Assembly: GCF_003755175.1 (NCBI RefSeq)
Contig: NZ_RKHX01000004.1
Span: 62,001 to 126,000, forward strand
Direction: 5' to 3'
DNA: 64,000 nucleotides
Source: Cellulomonas sp. PhB150
GTDB lineage: Bacteria; Actinomycetota; Actinomycetes; Actinomycetales; Cellulomonadaceae
Position 1 is the stretch's first letter, and each line of letters begins with the position of its first letter. Below are positions 33,459 through 43,068 of the stretch, one piece after another. The notes beneath the pieces were generated by a model. The model saw only the letters and a program-made list of their open reading frames with translations, was not told the origin of the DNA and ran no database searches. The position numbers and the translations under genes are program-made.

Positions 33459-34163
33459 GTGAGCACGTTCGTCCACCGCTACGAGCTGGACTCCAGCCGG
33501 CCCGCCGCGCGCGAGTTCTGGCGCGACGTCGCACTGCGGGCCCTCGTGCCCGCGGCGGCCGTGTGGGTCGTCGTCGTCGGGCTGGGGTTCCTCATCACCG
33601 GGCCGCTGGACAACCTGCCCGGCGAGAAGGGCGTCAACGACTGGTTCGTCTCGATCCGGACGCCGACGATGAACGACGTGACCGCCGTGATCTGCCAGAT
33701 CGGCAACACCCCGATCGTCGTGGCCATCGCCGTCGTCGTCATGCTCCTGCTGCTGTGGCGGACCAGGCAGTGGTGGTTCGCGCTGGTCCCCGGCCTGGCG
33801 ATCGGGCTGCAGGCCGCGGTGTTCCTCACGTCCTCGCTCGTCGTCGGCCGCGAGCGTCCGGACGTCGACCACCTCGACGACGCGCCGCCCACCTCCAGCT
33901 ACCCGAGCGGGCACACGGGTGCCTCGACCGCGCTGTACGTGACGCTCGCGCTGGTCGCGCAGCGGATCGAGAACCGGGCATTGCGGGTCGTCGTGACGGT
34001 CCTGCTGCTGCTCTGCCCGATCGCCATGGGGTCCGCTCGGCTCTACCGCGGCATGCACTCGCTGAGCGACGTGCTCGTCGGGCTGGCCAACGGCATCGTG
34101 TGCGCGTTCATCGCGTGGAACTACCTCCGCCGGGACACCTCGGGGGCGACCCGACGGTCCTGA
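33459..34163 (+). CDS. Second PAP2-superfamily membrane phosphatase
   Basis: A 234-residue multi-pass protein. It keeps GRERP, YPSGHTGAS and R-x5-H-x3-D (RLYRGMHSLSD), but the leading Lys of the first motif is replaced (position in SSLVVGRERP). The GTG start abuts the upstream TGA, with GGTCTGA as a poor ribosome-binding site, so translation probably depends on coupling to the first gene. Pairing of two different PAP2 enzymes suggests related lipid substrates. Activity of this one is less certain because of the missing Lys. Confidence 0.9.
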   Translation: MSTFVHRYELDSSRPAAREFWRDVALRALVPAAAVWVVVVGLGFLITGPLDNLPGEKGVNDWFVSIRTPTMNDVTAVICQIGNTPIVVAIAVVVMLLLLWRTRQWWFALVPGLAIGLQAAVFLTSSLVVGRERPDVDHLDDAPPTSSYPSGHTGASTALYVTLALVAQRIENRALRVVVTVLLLLCPIAMGSARLYRGMHSLSDVLVGLANGIVCAFIAWNYLRRDTSGATRRS

Positions 34164-34173
34164 CTCCACGACC

Positions 34174-34249
34174 CCGCCGAGACCGTCACTCCGAAGTGAG
34201 ACCGACACGTACGGGTGACGGTCTCGCCTCGGGGTAACGGTCTCGGCGG
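34174..34249. repeat. Structured intergenic inverted repeat with GAGACCG motifs
   Basis: A 13-bp perfect inverted repeat (34174-34186 with 34237-34249), extended imperfectly to about 23 bp. Inside are two further GAGACCG copies in opposite directions. It lies between the convergent PAP2 and GDPD genes and may act as a bidirectional terminator. A similar arrangement occurs at 27243-27320. Confidence 0.7.
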
Positions 34250-34263
34250 CTGGACGCGAAGGG

Positions 34264-36477
34264 TCAGCTCACCGCGGCGGAGGCCACGTCCGGGTTGTCG
34301 CTGAACACGCCGTCGAGCCCGATGGCCACGAACGCCCGGATCTCGCCGGCCAGGTCACCGATCCCGTTCGGGTCCGTGCCGATGCGGTACTCCGCGGGCA
34401 GGAACTGGTTCTCCCGGCGGAACGTCCACCCGTGCACCTCGAGCCCCACGCGGTGCGCGTCACGCACCACCGTCGTCGGGGTGCCCAGGTTGCCCGACGA
34501 GGTCCGCGGGATCATCACGTCCTTGCACAGGCCCACGCCGTCCGCGTACCGGGCGATCTGCGCCAGCCCGGAGTCGGTCACCAGGTCCTTGTAGGTGCGG
34601 GTGTCGCCGGCGGCGACCAGGTCGTAGGGCGCCCCGGAGCAGTCGACGAGCTGGGCGAGCGGCGCCTTGGTCAGGCGGGACAGCTCGCGCAGGTTGCCGG
34701 TCTCGAAGCTCTGCACGAAGACGGGCGCGTTGCGCTTGTCCAGGCCGTTCGCCTTGAGCTGCGCGACGAGCGGCTCCTCGAGCGAGAGGCCCACCGAGTC
34801 GAAGTACGTCGGGTGCTTCGTCTCGGGGTAGACCCCGACCTGCTTGCCGTCGCAGGAGACGGAGTGCCGGGCCAGGTCGATGACCTCGTCGAGCGTGGGG
34901 ATCTCGTAGAGCCCGTCGAACGCGGTGTTGGCCGGGCGGACCTGCGGCAGCCGCTCCTTGGCACGCAGCGTCTTGAGCTGCGCGAACGTGAAGTCCTCCG
35001 TGAACCAGCCCGTGACGCTGCGGCCGTCGATCACCTTGGTCGCCTTCAGGGCAGCGAACTCCGGGTGGTCGGCGACGTTCGTCGTGCCGCCGATCTCGTT
35101 CTCGTGCCGGGCGACGAGCACGCCGTCCTTCGTCGAGACCACGTCCGGCTCGATGAAGTCCGCGCACTGCCGGATCGCGGTCTCGTACGAGGCCAGGGTG
35201 TGCTCGGGGCGGTAGCCGCTCGCGCCGCGGTGACCGATGACCGTCGTCGCGCTGGCCTTCGGTGCGCGCACCTTGCGCAGGTCGATGATGTCGATCTCGG
35301 TGTCGTCGGGCTTGCCCGCGATGCGCGCGGCGTTGCCCGGGTAGTTGTTGTCGTTGGCGATCAGCAGGCGGCCGTCGGCCAGCTGCACCACGGTCTCGAA
35401 CGACTGCACCGGCAGCGAGAACGGGTCGCCGGTGCCGTACCCGTCACCCGCACCGAGGTGGGCGGGGTTGGCGATCTTGAGCGCGTCGAGCACCAGCGTC
35501 TTCCGCACGAAGCCGTCGACGTCCCGCTTGTCGAGGTCGAGCGCGTAGACCCGCTTGATCACGGACGCCTCGCCCTGGAAGTCGTCGCGCTCGATGACGA
35601 GCAGCTGGTGGCGGCCCGTGGTGAAGGCGTCGCCGACGACGTTGGCGTCCTGGTCGGTCTGGTACGCCCAGGTGACGCCCGTGTAGCGGTGGGTGCGGGT
35701 GTCGAACTCGGAGATCGTCCGGCGCCGCTGCAGGGCGTCGTCGACGAAGGCGCCCTCCGTGATCGGGTAGAGGTAACGGCCGTCCTTGGACGCGGCCATC
35801 GCCTCGAAGCCGCGGCTCGCCTTGATGCGCGGGGTCTCCCCGGCGCCGAGGTACGGGTTCTGCGGCGACTTGCCCAGCGGGAACGGCACCGGTGCAGCGA
35901 GCAGCTTGCCGGTGCTGTCGACGTGCAGCAGGAACGGGCCGAACTCCTCGCCGATCCAGAAGCTGCCGTCCTTCTGGCGCACGATCGACTCGATGTCGAA
36001 GTCCGCGCCGGTCAGGAGCCGCTGCTTGGTGTCGTCGTGCACGATCGGGAAGTCGATGCGGTGGTCCGGGTCGCGCAGCGAGACGAAGCCCTTGACCTTG
36101 ATCTCACCCGCACCGCCCTTCGCCGTCTCCCACCGCGGCTTCACGTGGTAGATCCGCAGCAGGAAGTCGGCCGAGTTCGCCTTGCTGCCGAACCCGTTGT
36201 CGGGCATCGCCCACAGCGTGCCGTCCCCGGCGTCGACGATGCCGCTGAAGCCGGGGACCACCTGCCCGGGGAACGGGCCGCTGCGCCCGTTCGCGGGCGT
36301 GACCAGCGCACCCGACTGCGGGCCGGCGGCGAGGTAGTCGGCGGACAGGGTCGCGCGGGCTTCGAGGGTGGGGACCGTGATCGTCGGTCCCGGCTTGTCC
36401 GCGGCCACGGCAGCGGACGGCAGGAGGCTGGCGGCCACGGCGGCGGCCAGGATGGAGAGAGTCGCTCGTCTTCTCAT
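34264..36477 (-). CDS. Secreted phytase-like esterase / glycerophosphodiester phosphodiesterase fusion
   Basis: A 737-residue exported two-domain protein. A signal peptide (1-25) is followed by a phytase-like beta-propeller domain (about 45-405: [52 protein letters not shown]). A GDPD TIM barrel follows (about 410-737), with [31 protein letters not shown] and a [11 protein letters not shown] end. GDPD cleaves glycerophosphodiesters to glycerol-3-phosphate and alcohol. The N-terminal module probably also attacks phosphoesters or binds them. It is divergent from an alkaline phosphatase gene, which suggests phosphate scavenging. Confidence 0.93.
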   Translation of the reverse strand: MRRRATLSILAAAVAASLLPSAAVAADKPGPTITVPTLEARATLSADYLAAGPQSGALVTPANGRSGPFPGQVVPGFSGIVDAGDGTLWAMPDNGFGSKANSADFLLRIYHVKPRWETAKGGAGEIKVKGFVSLRDPDHRIDFPIVHDDTKQRLLTGADFDIESIVRQKDGSFWIGEEFGPFLLHVDSTGKLLAAPVPFPLGKSPQNPYLGAGETPRIKASRGFEAMAASKDGRYLYPITEGAFVDDALQRRRTISEFDTRTHRYTGVTWAYQTDQDANVVGDAFTTGRHQLLVIERDDFQGEASVIKRVYALDLDKRDVDGFVRKTLVLDALKIANPAHLGAGDGYGTGDPFSLPVQSFETVVQLADGRLLIANDNNYPGNAARIAGKPDDTEIDIIDLRKVRAPKASATTVIGHRGASGYRPEHTLASYETAIRQCADFIEPDVVSTKDGVLVARHENEIGGTTNVADHPEFAALKATKVIDGRSVTGWFTEDFTFAQLKTLRAKERLPQVRPANTAFDGLYEIPTLDEVIDLARHSVSCDGKQVGVYPETKHPTYFDSVGLSLEEPLVAQLKANGLDKRNAPVFVQSFETGNLRELSRLTKAPLAQLVDCSGAPYDLVAAGDTRTYKDLVTDSGLAQIARYADGVGLCKDVMIPRTSSGNLGTPTTVVRDAHRVGLEVHGWTFRRENQFLPAEYRIGTDPNGIGDLAGEIRAFVAIGLDGVFSDNPDVASAAVS

Positions 36478-36608
36478 GCCTCGACCGAACTCTGGCTACG
36501 CGACGGCCGGAGGTCGGGGCGTCGACATCGGGATGAAAGCGGCGAATCCGTCACCCGTCCGGGGGATGTCCGGGACGCGACGAGGCCCACAACCGGCTCC
36601 CCGCGCAA

Positions 36609-36626
36609 CCACAGCCCGCCCACAGT
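36609..36626. promoter_or_regulatory. Direct repeat in the GDPD/alkaline phosphatase intergenic region
   Basis: CCACAGC-CCGC-CCACAGT, a 7-4-7 direct repeat typical of OmpR-family response-regulator boxes (11-bp period). It sits between the divergent phosphatase genes. Assignment to a phosphate regulator is speculative. Confidence 0.3.
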
Positions 36627-36727
36627 CCGACTCGTCCCGTTTCCTCCCTGATCATCGGGGCGTCACCTTCACCCGGTCGACTGCACGAGGCGGCGGACGT
36701 CGCCTGCAGACCCCCGGAAGGATCACG

Positions 36728-38443
36728 ATGAAGACACGTGCATTCCGCCCGTTCGCCGCGGCAGTCGTCGCCGGCGGGCTCGTCATGGGCGCGGCCACGA
36801 GCTGGGCCGTCACCACTGACCTGTCGGGCCACGGCGACGCGCGCCGGCTCGACGGAGACCAGACCTCGAAGGTCCGCGCCCAGATCAAGGGCGGCGCCGC
36901 GAAGAACGTCATCCTGCTCATCGGCGACGGCATGGGCGACTCCGAGATCACCGTCGCCCGCAACTACGCCAAGGGCGCGGCGGGCCACTTCGCGGGCATC
37001 GACGCCCTGCCGCTGACGGGCCAGTACACGACCTACGCGCTCGACAAGAAGGACGGCCTGCCGGACTACGTGACCGACTCGGCCGCGTCCGGCTCCGGCT
37101 GGGCGACGGGCACCAAGACCTACAACGGCGCGATCTCGGTCGACGTCAACGGTGCTCCGCAGCGCTCGCTGCTCGAGATCGCGCGCGCCAACGGACTGCG
37201 CACCGGCGACGTGAGCACCGCCGAGCTGCAGGACGCGACGCCGGCCGTCCAGGTCTCCCACGTGACCGACCGCGGCTGCTACGCCCCCTCGTCCACCCTG
37301 GCCAAGTGCCCGGCGAACGCCCTGCAGAACGGCGGCCTCGGCTCGATCACCGAGCAGCTGATCGACGCCCGCGCGGACGTCACCCTCGGCGGCGGCGGGA
37401 CCTCGTTCAACGAGTCCGCAGCAGCGGGCCAGTGGTCCGGCAAGACGCTCCTGCAGCAGGCGACCGCGCGCGGCTACCAGGTCGTGACGGACGCCGCAGG
37501 CCTCTCCGCCGTGCAGAAGGCGGACCAGAAGACGCCCGTCCTGGGACTGTTCGCACCCGGCAACATGCCCGTGCGCTGGGTCGGCCCGGCCGCCACGCAC
37601 ACCGGCGGCACCGAGCCCGCCGCGACGTGCACGGCCAACCCGAAGTACCTCGCCACGACGCCGACGCTCAAGGCGATGACGACCAAGGCGATCGACCTGC
37701 TCGACCGGAAGTCCGGCAAGGGCTTCTTCCTGCAGGTCGAGGGCGCCAGCATCGACAAGCAGGACCACGCGGCCGACCCGTGCGGGCAGATCGGTGAGAC
37801 CGTCGACCTCGACGAGGCCGTGCAGGTCGCGCTCGACTTCGCCAAGAAGGACGGCAACACGCTCGTCGTGCTGACGGCCGACCACGGCCACTCGAGCCAG
37901 ATCGTCTACCCGAACACCCTGACGCCCGGCCTGACGCGCACGCTGCTGACGGCGGACAACAAGCCGATGACCGTCGCCTACGGCACCGCCGACACCGGCG
38001 GCTCGCAGGACCACACGGGCACGCAGGTCCGGATCGCCGCCTACGGGCCGCGCGCCGCGAACGTCGTCGGGCTCACCGACCAGACGGACCTGTTCTTCAC
38101 CATCCGTGACGCGCTCCGCCTCGACGCCGACAAGCCGTCCCCCGCGGCCCCGGTGGTCGAGAACGTCAACGTGATGGAGGGCGCGACCCTCAAGGGCAAG
38201 CAGACCGTGCGGGTCACGCTCGACACCGAGCCGGCGTACACCTACATCGAGCTCAACCGCGGCGGCACCTGGCTGACCGACAACACCAAGGCGCCCGGCA
38301 GCAGCAACGCCGGCAAGAAGCCGACGCTGGTGCTCGACACCCGCGACTACCCGAACGGGAAGTACCAGCTGAAGATCGACGCGGTCGGGATCGACGGCCG
38401 CACCACGGAGAAGCTGATCGGGTTCACGATCACCAACCGTTGA
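36728..38443 (+). CDS. phoA: Secreted alkaline phosphatase (PhoA family)
   Basis: A 571-residue exported metalloenzyme that releases phosphate from monoesters. The signal peptide covers about 1-28. Metal and nucleophile motifs are [25 protein letters not shown] (nucleophile Ser in DSAAS), [17 protein letters not shown] and [11 protein letters not shown], plus a late DHTG. A C-terminal module of about 100 residues ([17 protein letters not shown] to the end) is extra compared with E. coli PhoA and looks Ig-like. GGAAGG precedes the ATG. A terminator follows. Confidence 0.95.
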   Translation: MKTRAFRPFAAAVVAGGLVMGAATSWAVTTDLSGHGDARRLDGDQTSKVRAQIKGGAAKNVILLIGDGMGDSEITVARNYAKGAAGHFAGIDALPLTGQYTTYALDKKDGLPDYVTDSAASGSGWATGTKTYNGAISVDVNGAPQRSLLEIARANGLRTGDVSTAELQDATPAVQVSHVTDRGCYAPSSTLAKCPANALQNGGLGSITEQLIDARADVTLGGGGTSFNESAAAGQWSGKTLLQQATARGYQVVTDAAGLSAVQKADQKTPVLGLFAPGNMPVRWVGPAATHTGGTEPAATCTANPKYLATTPTLKAMTTKAIDLLDRKSGKGFFLQVEGASIDKQDHAADPCGQIGETVDLDEAVQVALDFAKKDGNTLVVLTADHGHSSQIVYPNTLTPGLTRTLLTADNKPMTVAYGTADTGGSQDHTGTQVRIAAYGPRAANVVGLTDQTDLFFTIRDALRLDADKPSPAAPVVENVNVMEGATLKGKQTVRVTLDTEPAYTYIELNRGGTWLTDNTKAPGSSNAGKKPTLVLDTRDYPNGKYQLKIDAVGIDGRTTEKLIGFTITNR

Positions 38444-38450
38444 TCCACCA

Positions 38451-38484
38451 CGAAGGGGCGGTCGCTGCGGCGACCGCCCCTTCG
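38451..38484. terminator. Bidirectional intrinsic terminator
   Basis: A perfect 15-bp stem (38451-38465 with 38470-38484) and TGCG loop between the convergent alkaline phosphatase and chitinase genes. Confidence 0.92.
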
Positions 38485-38497
38485 TGCGTCCGCTCGG

Positions 38498-39841
38498 TCA
38501 GAGCGGCAGCCAGAGCGCCAGCACGTTCGGCGGCTCCCAGCCGGTCAGCGAGGTGTGGGCCTGGCGGCAGCGGTACTGCTTGCCGGCATAGGTCACGACG
38601 TCACCGACCCCGTACGCGCGGTTGGCCACCCACGTTCCCGTGGCGGGCGTGGTGGCGGTCGGGGTGGGCGTGGGGGTCGGGGTCGGGGTGGTCGTCGGCT
38701 TCGGGGTCGTCGTCGGGGTGGGCGTCGGGGTCGTCGTCGGAGTAGGCGTGGGTGTGGACGTCGGCGTCGGCGTCGTGCCGCCGAAGAGCGCCTTCACGTT
38801 GTCCCCGAACGTCCAGCCCTTCGAGCCGTCCCAGTTGATCGACCACGTCATCAGACCCTTGGGCGCGCCGCCGAGCTGCGACCACGCCTGCGCGACGAGC
38901 GCGGGCGTCATGTACCCGCCGCCGGCACCGGGCTGCGCGGGAAGGCCGGGGACCTGCTTGTCGAACGGCACCCGGATCGTCGTCCCCTGGACCGTCAGCC
39001 CGGCGTCGAGGCACCGGGTCTGGGCGACGAAGCCCGCCACCGTGCCCGCCGCGTACGAGCCGCCGGCGCAGTCGTACATCGACCCGTTGTAGTACTGCAT
39101 GTTGAGCCACCACAGGCGGCCGTTGTCGACGTACTTCTTGATGATCGGCAGGTACGAGCCCCAGATCGAGCCGTAGACCACGGAGCCGCCGGTGACGTAG
39201 GCGGTCTCCGGGGCCATCGTCAGGCCGAAGCCGGCGGGCATCTGGGCGAGGATCCCGTCGATGATCCGGATGAGGTTCGACTGCGACGTCGACAGGGTGC
39301 CGATGCTGCCGGAGCCGGTCAGGCCCGCCTCGATGTCGATGTCGATGCCGTCGAAGTTGTTGGCCTTGAGGATCGGGACGATGGTCGCGACGAACCGGTC
39401 CGCCACCGCCGTCGATGACAGGTCGATGCTCGCGTTCGCCCCACCGATCGACATGAGCACGGTGTGCCCCTGCGCCTTGGCGGCGCAGACCTGGGCGGGC
39501 GTCGGGACGTCGACGCCGGTGTCCATGCCGTCCTGCCACTTCACGGTGCCGTCCGGCGCGATCACGGGGAACGCCGCCATCAGCACGTTGTAGCCGTGCT
39601 GCGCCTGGCGGGTGTCGTCGATCGGGATGTAGCCGAGCCCGGGGTGGACCGAGGAGTTGTCCCAGCTCTCCCAGTAGCCCTGCAGGACCTTGCCGGTGGG
39701 TCGCGACTTCTGGCCGCACGTGTCGGCGGCGCCGGCGGAAGACAAGCCGATCGTGAGGCCGAGACTGGCGACCATGGCGGTGGCGGCCAGGGCCGCGATG
39801 GCTCGGGCGGCCGAGCGGCCGGGGCGGACGGTGCGACGCAT
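38498..39841 (-). CDS. Secreted GH18 chitinase with CBM5/12
   Basis: A 447-residue exported enzyme. A signal peptide (about 1-38) precedes the GH18 barrel (about 45-340). SIGG is present, and the catalytic motif FDGIDIDIE carries the acid/base Glu. QYYNGSM and MTWSINWDG are later barrel motifs. A Thr/Pro repeat linker (about 350-398) leads to a C-terminal CBM5/12 (WVANRAYGVGDVVTYAGKQY ... W) that binds chitin. GGAGG lies before the ATG. It hydrolyses chitin outside the cell. An AT-rich stretch about 130 bp upstream may be its promoter. Confidence 0.95.
   Translation of the reverse strand: MRRTVRPGRSAARAIAALAATAMVASLGLTIGLSSAGAADTCGQKSRPTGKVLQGYWESWDNSSVHPGLGYIPIDDTRQAQHGYNVLMAAFPVIAPDGTVKWQDGMDTGVDVPTPAQVCAAKAQGHTVLMSIGGANASIDLSSTAVADRFVATIVPILKANNFDGIDIDIEAGLTGSGSIGTLSTSQSNLIRIIDGILAQMPAGFGLTMAPETAYVTGGSVVYGSIWGSYLPIIKKYVDNGRLWWLNMQYYNGSMYDCAGGSYAAGTVAGFVAQTRCLDAGLTVQGTTIRVPFDKQVPGLPAQPGAGGGYMTPALVAQAWSQLGGAPKGLMTWSINWDGSKGWTFGDNVKALFGGTTPTPTSTPTPTPTTTPTPTPTTTPKPTTTPTPTPTPTPTATTPATGTWVANRAYGVGDVVTYAGKQYRCRQAHTSLTGWEPPNVLALWLPL
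38640..38775 (-). repeat. Thr/Pro linker-encoding simple repeat in the chitinase gene
   Basis: A GT/GGGGTC-rich low-complexity tract encoding the flexible TPTP linker between catalytic and chitin-binding domains. Confidence 0.7.
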
Positions 39842-40142
39842 TCGGGACCTCCGGTGGAAGGACGGGCTGGTGGCAGGTCGAACAGGTCATGACCGCCACG
39901 ACGTCGGGGCGGTCCCCCTCCCACGGGAGGGCGATTTGACCGTAGTGCCCGATCCGGGCTGGATGGAAGAGGTCCTTACAAAAAAGTCCTAACAAATCTG
40001 GCGCCCCTTCGGAGCGGGTGAAATCGCTGCCCGGTTTGGGCGACTCCCCGGGGCGTTCCGCACCGAATTGCGCCCGTGTGGCACGAGATGCCGGTTTCGG
40101 AGGTGGTCGGAGGTGTCGGCGGCGGGCCTTTCACTGGCTCCC
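39842..40142. other. Intergenic region between chitinase and metalloprotease genes
   Basis: A 301-bp divergent promoter region without a convincing gene. It contains the only notable AT-rich island nearby (39972-39997, with a run of six A and the minus-strand pieces GTTAGGAC and GTAAGGAC as an imperfect direct repeat). This is likely the promoter or operator of the chitinase gene. No consensus -35/-10 pair is clear. Confidence 0.5.
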
Positions 40143-42011
40143 ATGCACTGGAAGATCCCCGCGGCCGCGGCCGTCGCAGCGGCCTCGCTCGTCGTCTCCG
40201 CCCTGCCCGCGCTCGCTGCCGACGACGCACCCGCGGGCACCGTCGCCACGGTCAGCATCGACAGCTTCGGCGGCACGTCGCCGCGCAGCCGCGAGGACCG
40301 CGCGCTCCTGACCGACGACGGCCGCGTGGTGCCGCTGGCGTCGGACGTGCGCGCTCCCGCGGGCGAGGCCGCCGACGTGCGCGCCCTGGTCGGTGCGGGT
40401 CCTGCATCCGGCACGTCCGGCGCAGCCGCCGCAGGCCGCACGACGACGGTCGCGCGCTCGGCAGCCCCGGTCGCCGAGCAGCTCTACGTCGTGACGATCC
40501 AGGACTCGACCACCACCGGCTCGTTCAGCACGAGCCGAGCCGCCGCGGTCGCCTCGTCGGCCGCCGCGTACTGGAAGCGCGAGGCGCGCGGCGCCATCTC
40601 GTCGTTCACGGTCGCGTCCACCGTCCCGCTCGCCCTCGACGGCAGCTGCGCCCTGGACTACGAGGAGGTCTTCCAGGCCGCGGCCGACGCCTACCCGAAG
40701 GTCGACTTCCTGGCGCCGGGCAAGCATGTCGTCGCGTTCAGCCCGCTCGGCTGCGCCGACGACTACGGCTACGCCGGCGTCGCGAACGTCGGCGAGGACT
40801 TCACCACCGGCGGCTACGTCCAGGTGATCGCCGACGAGTGGGGCGTCCTCGCGCACGAGCTCGGGCACCACTTCGGCCTCGGTCACGCCGACCTCGCGCT
40901 GCAGACCCCCACCGGCGTTGCCGGCTACGAGTACTTCGGCCTCTTCGGCCCCCAGGCGCTCCAGCTCGACAGCTACGCGCCCGGCGCGCTCGACGGCGCC
41001 TGGCGCGCGCAGCTCGGCCTGCCCGGCGAGGCCGCGCGGGAGCAGGTCGTGCGGTGGAACGCGGCCCCCGCCGTCTACACGCTCGCCCCGCTGACCTCGT
41101 CGGGCGGCCGGACCACCCTCGTCGTGAACGACGACACCAACACCCCGACGTTCTTCCTCGACTACCGCTCGGGCGCCGCAGGCGACGCGTCGACGTTCTA
41201 CGCCTCCGACCGCACGGGCCTGCTCGCGGGCTGGTTCGACGAGGGCTCGGTCTCCTTCCGCCGCGGCGTGACCGTCTCGCTCCCGATCGACGGCGACGTC
41301 TACACGGTCGCGTTCCCCGCGACGAGCACGTCGTACCGGGCCGCGGGCCGCACGGGCGACGAGCTCACGCTCCTGGGCGGCGACGTGACCCTGAAGCTGA
41401 TCAGCCAGACCGCTGCCGGTGCGCAGGTCCAGGTCTCGTACGCCGACAACCCGCGCGTCTCGACCACCGCGAAGATCGCCGTCTCCACCGTGACCGAGCG
41501 CTCCCGCGCGAAGGTCACCGTCACGGTCGGATCCGCGCGCAAGAAGGCGTCCGGCACGGTCGTCGTCTACCAGGACGGCACGAAGATCGCGACGCGCACC
41601 CTGTCGGGCGGGAAGGTCACCTTCTCGACCCCGAAGGCTCTCATGCGGGGCAGGCACACCTTCTCCGTGCACTACGCGGGGACCCCGGCCTTCGGCGCCT
41701 CGAAGGCCTCGGTGCGGACGACCGTCAAGGACGCCTCGAAGCTGCGCGTCACGACGACCAAGGTCCGGACCGGCACGAGCGCCACCGTGACCGCACGGGT
41801 GACCTCGGACCTCAAGGCGACCGGAACGGTGCGCGTCTACCGGGGCTCGACCTACGTCGGCAAGGCGACCGTGAAGAGCGGGCGCGCGACGATCCACCTG
41901 CCGAGGTCCTGGAAGGCGAAGAGCTACGCGCTGACGGTGAAGTACTCCGGGAGCACCACGGTCGCGGCGGCGTCCGCGAAGGCCACGCTGGTCGTGCTGC
42001 CGAAGAAGTAG
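40143..42011 (+). CDS. Secreted zinc metalloprotease with Ig-like repeats
   Basis: A 622-residue exported protein. The ATG at 40143 gives a compact signal peptide ending near LPALAA. The metzincin motif is HELGHHFGLGH (first His at residue 238). After the protease domain come about two bacterial Ig-like (Ig_3-type) repeats in the C-terminal 200 residues: KVTVTVGSARKKASGTVVVY and TATVTARVTSDLKATGTVRVY-like units. It is functionally parallel to, but not closely similar to, the protease at 5291-7564. A strong terminator follows. Confidence 0.87.
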   Translation: MHWKIPAAAAVAAASLVVSALPALAADDAPAGTVATVSIDSFGGTSPRSREDRALLTDDGRVVPLASDVRAPAGEAADVRALVGAGPASGTSGAAAAGRTTTVARSAAPVAEQLYVVTIQDSTTTGSFSTSRAAAVASSAAAYWKREARGAISSFTVASTVPLALDGSCALDYEEVFQAAADAYPKVDFLAPGKHVVAFSPLGCADDYGYAGVANVGEDFTTGGYVQVIADEWGVLAHELGHHFGLGHADLALQTPTGVAGYEYFGLFGPQALQLDSYAPGALDGAWRAQLGLPGEAAREQVVRWNAAPAVYTLAPLTSSGGRTTLVVNDDTNTPTFFLDYRSGAAGDASTFYASDRTGLLAGWFDEGSVSFRRGVTVSLPIDGDVYTVAFPATSTSYRAAGRTGDELTLLGGDVTLKLISQTAAGAQVQVSYADNPRVSTTAKIAVSTVTERSRAKVTVTVGSARKKASGTVVVYQDGTKIATRTLSGGKVTFSTPKALMRGRHTFSVHYAGTPAFGASKASVRTTVKDASKLRVTTTKVRTGTSATVTARVTSDLKATGTVRVYRGSTYVGKATVKSGRATIHLPRSWKAKSYALTVKYSGSTTVAAASAKATLVVLPKK

Positions 42012-42021
42012 CCGGGATGCA

Positions 42022-42057
42022 CGAAGCGGCCCTGACCTGCTGGTCAGGGCCGCTTCG
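42022..42057. terminator. Bidirectional intrinsic terminator
   Basis: A perfect 16-bp stem (42022-42037 with 42042-42057) and TGCT loop between the protease gene and the 3' end of the convergent tRNA gene. Confidence 0.92.
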
Positions 42058-42062
42058 GTCGG

Positions 42063-42149
42063 CGGTAGCGGTGGGATTTGAACCCACGGTGGACTTTCAC
42101 CCACACACGCTTTCGAGGCGTGCTCCTTAGGCCGCTCGGACACGCTACC
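42063..42149 (-). tRNA. tRNA-Ser (anticodon CGA)
   Basis: An 87-nt class II tRNA on the minus strand. The 7-bp acceptor stem (GGTAGCG with CGCTACC), D-arm, anticodon stem ACGCC/GCGT around loop CTCGAAA (anticodon CGA, reading UCG), a long variable arm of the serine type, and a T-arm with GTTCAAAT are all visible. The discriminator is G. CCA is not encoded. Confidence 0.95.
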
Positions 42150-42201
42150 TCGCCGAGAAGGGTACCCGGTCGGGGGCCGTGCTCCGAATCCGGCCCCGAC
42201 G

Positions 42202-42207
42202 TACGGT
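42202..42207 (+). promoter_or_regulatory. -10 hexamer of a leaderless promoter
   Basis: TACGGT, 6-nt spacer, then the GTG at 42214; no ribosome-binding site. Confidence 0.65.
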
Positions 42208-42213
42208 GGACCG

Positions 42214-43068
42214 GTGAGCGCAGAGGGCACCTTCGACGACGTCCTGGCCCAGCTGTCGGGCCGCCGGCTGACGGTCCTCACCGGCGCCGGGCTGTCCACG
42301 GACTCGGGGATCCCCGACTACCGCGGGCCCGACTCGCCGCCCCGCACGCCCATGACGTTCCAGCAGTTCACCAGCGACGAGGCGTTCCGCCGACACTACT
42401 GGGCACGCAACCACGTGGGCTGGCGGCACGTGCGCCGGACCCAGCCGAACGAGGGGCACCGCGCGCTCGCACGGCTGGAGGAGGAGGGCGTCGTGGTGGG
42501 GATCATCACGCAGAACGTCGACCTGCTGCACGAGGCCGCGGACTCCCGCAACGTCATCGACCTGCACGGCCGCTACGACCGGGTGGTGTGCCTGAGCTGC
42601 GGCACGGTGATGAGCCGGCGCGAGCTGGCCGACCTGCTCGACGCGCTCAACCCCGACTTCGCGCCCGAGGCCGTCGCCGACATCGAGATCGCGCCCGACG
42701 CGGACGCGGTGATCGAGCAGACCGCCGACTTCGTCGTCGCGGACTGCCCGGTGTGCGGCGGGATGCTCAAGCCGGACATCGTCTACTTCGGCGAGAACGT
42801 GCCACGCCCGCGGGTGGACGCGGCGTACGCGATGGTCGACGAGGGCGACGCGCTGCTCGTCGCCGGGTCGTCGCTGACGGTGCAGTCGGGGCTGCGCTTC
42901 GTGCGGCACGCCGCGGCCGCCGAGAAGCCGATCGTCATCGTGAACCGGGGCGTCACGCGCGGCGACCGGCACGCCACGCTGACCTACCACGCGGGGACGT
43001 CAGAGACCCTGAGCGCCCTCGCCCGGCTCCTGCCGGCGCGTCTCGAAGAAGCGCAGGAGCAGCTCTGA
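42214..43068 (+). CDS. Sir2-family NAD-dependent protein deacylase
   Basis: A 284-residue sirtuin that removes acyl groups from lysine using NAD+. The Rossmann motif is TGAGLSTDSGIPDYRG, TQNVDLLH follows, and the catalytic His is in DLHGRY. A zinc ribbon has C-x2-C (CLSCG) and C-x2-C (CPVCGG). KPDIVYFGE and VAGSSLTVQSGLRF complete the family pattern. The last 69 bp overlap the end of the convergent tadA gene. Probably a regulator of metabolic enzymes by deacylation. Confidence 0.95.
   Translation: MSAEGTFDDVLAQLSGRRLTVLTGAGLSTDSGIPDYRGPDSPPRTPMTFQQFTSDEAFRRHYWARNHVGWRHVRRTQPNEGHRALARLEEEGVVVGIITQNVDLLHEAADSRNVIDLHGRYDRVVCLSCGTVMSRRELADLLDALNPDFAPEAVADIEIAPDADAVIEQTADFVVADCPVCGGMLKPDIVYFGENVPRPRVDAAYAMVDEGDALLVAGSSLTVQSGLRFVRHAAAAEKPIVIVNRGVTRGDRHATLTYHAGTSETLSALARLLPARLEEAQEQL

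Noticed and set aside
36641-36700. Classical Streptomyces-type PHO box (GTTCACC repeats) before the alkaline phosphatase
   Set aside because: Only fragmentary matches (GTCACC, TTCACCC) without the 11-nt repeat structure.
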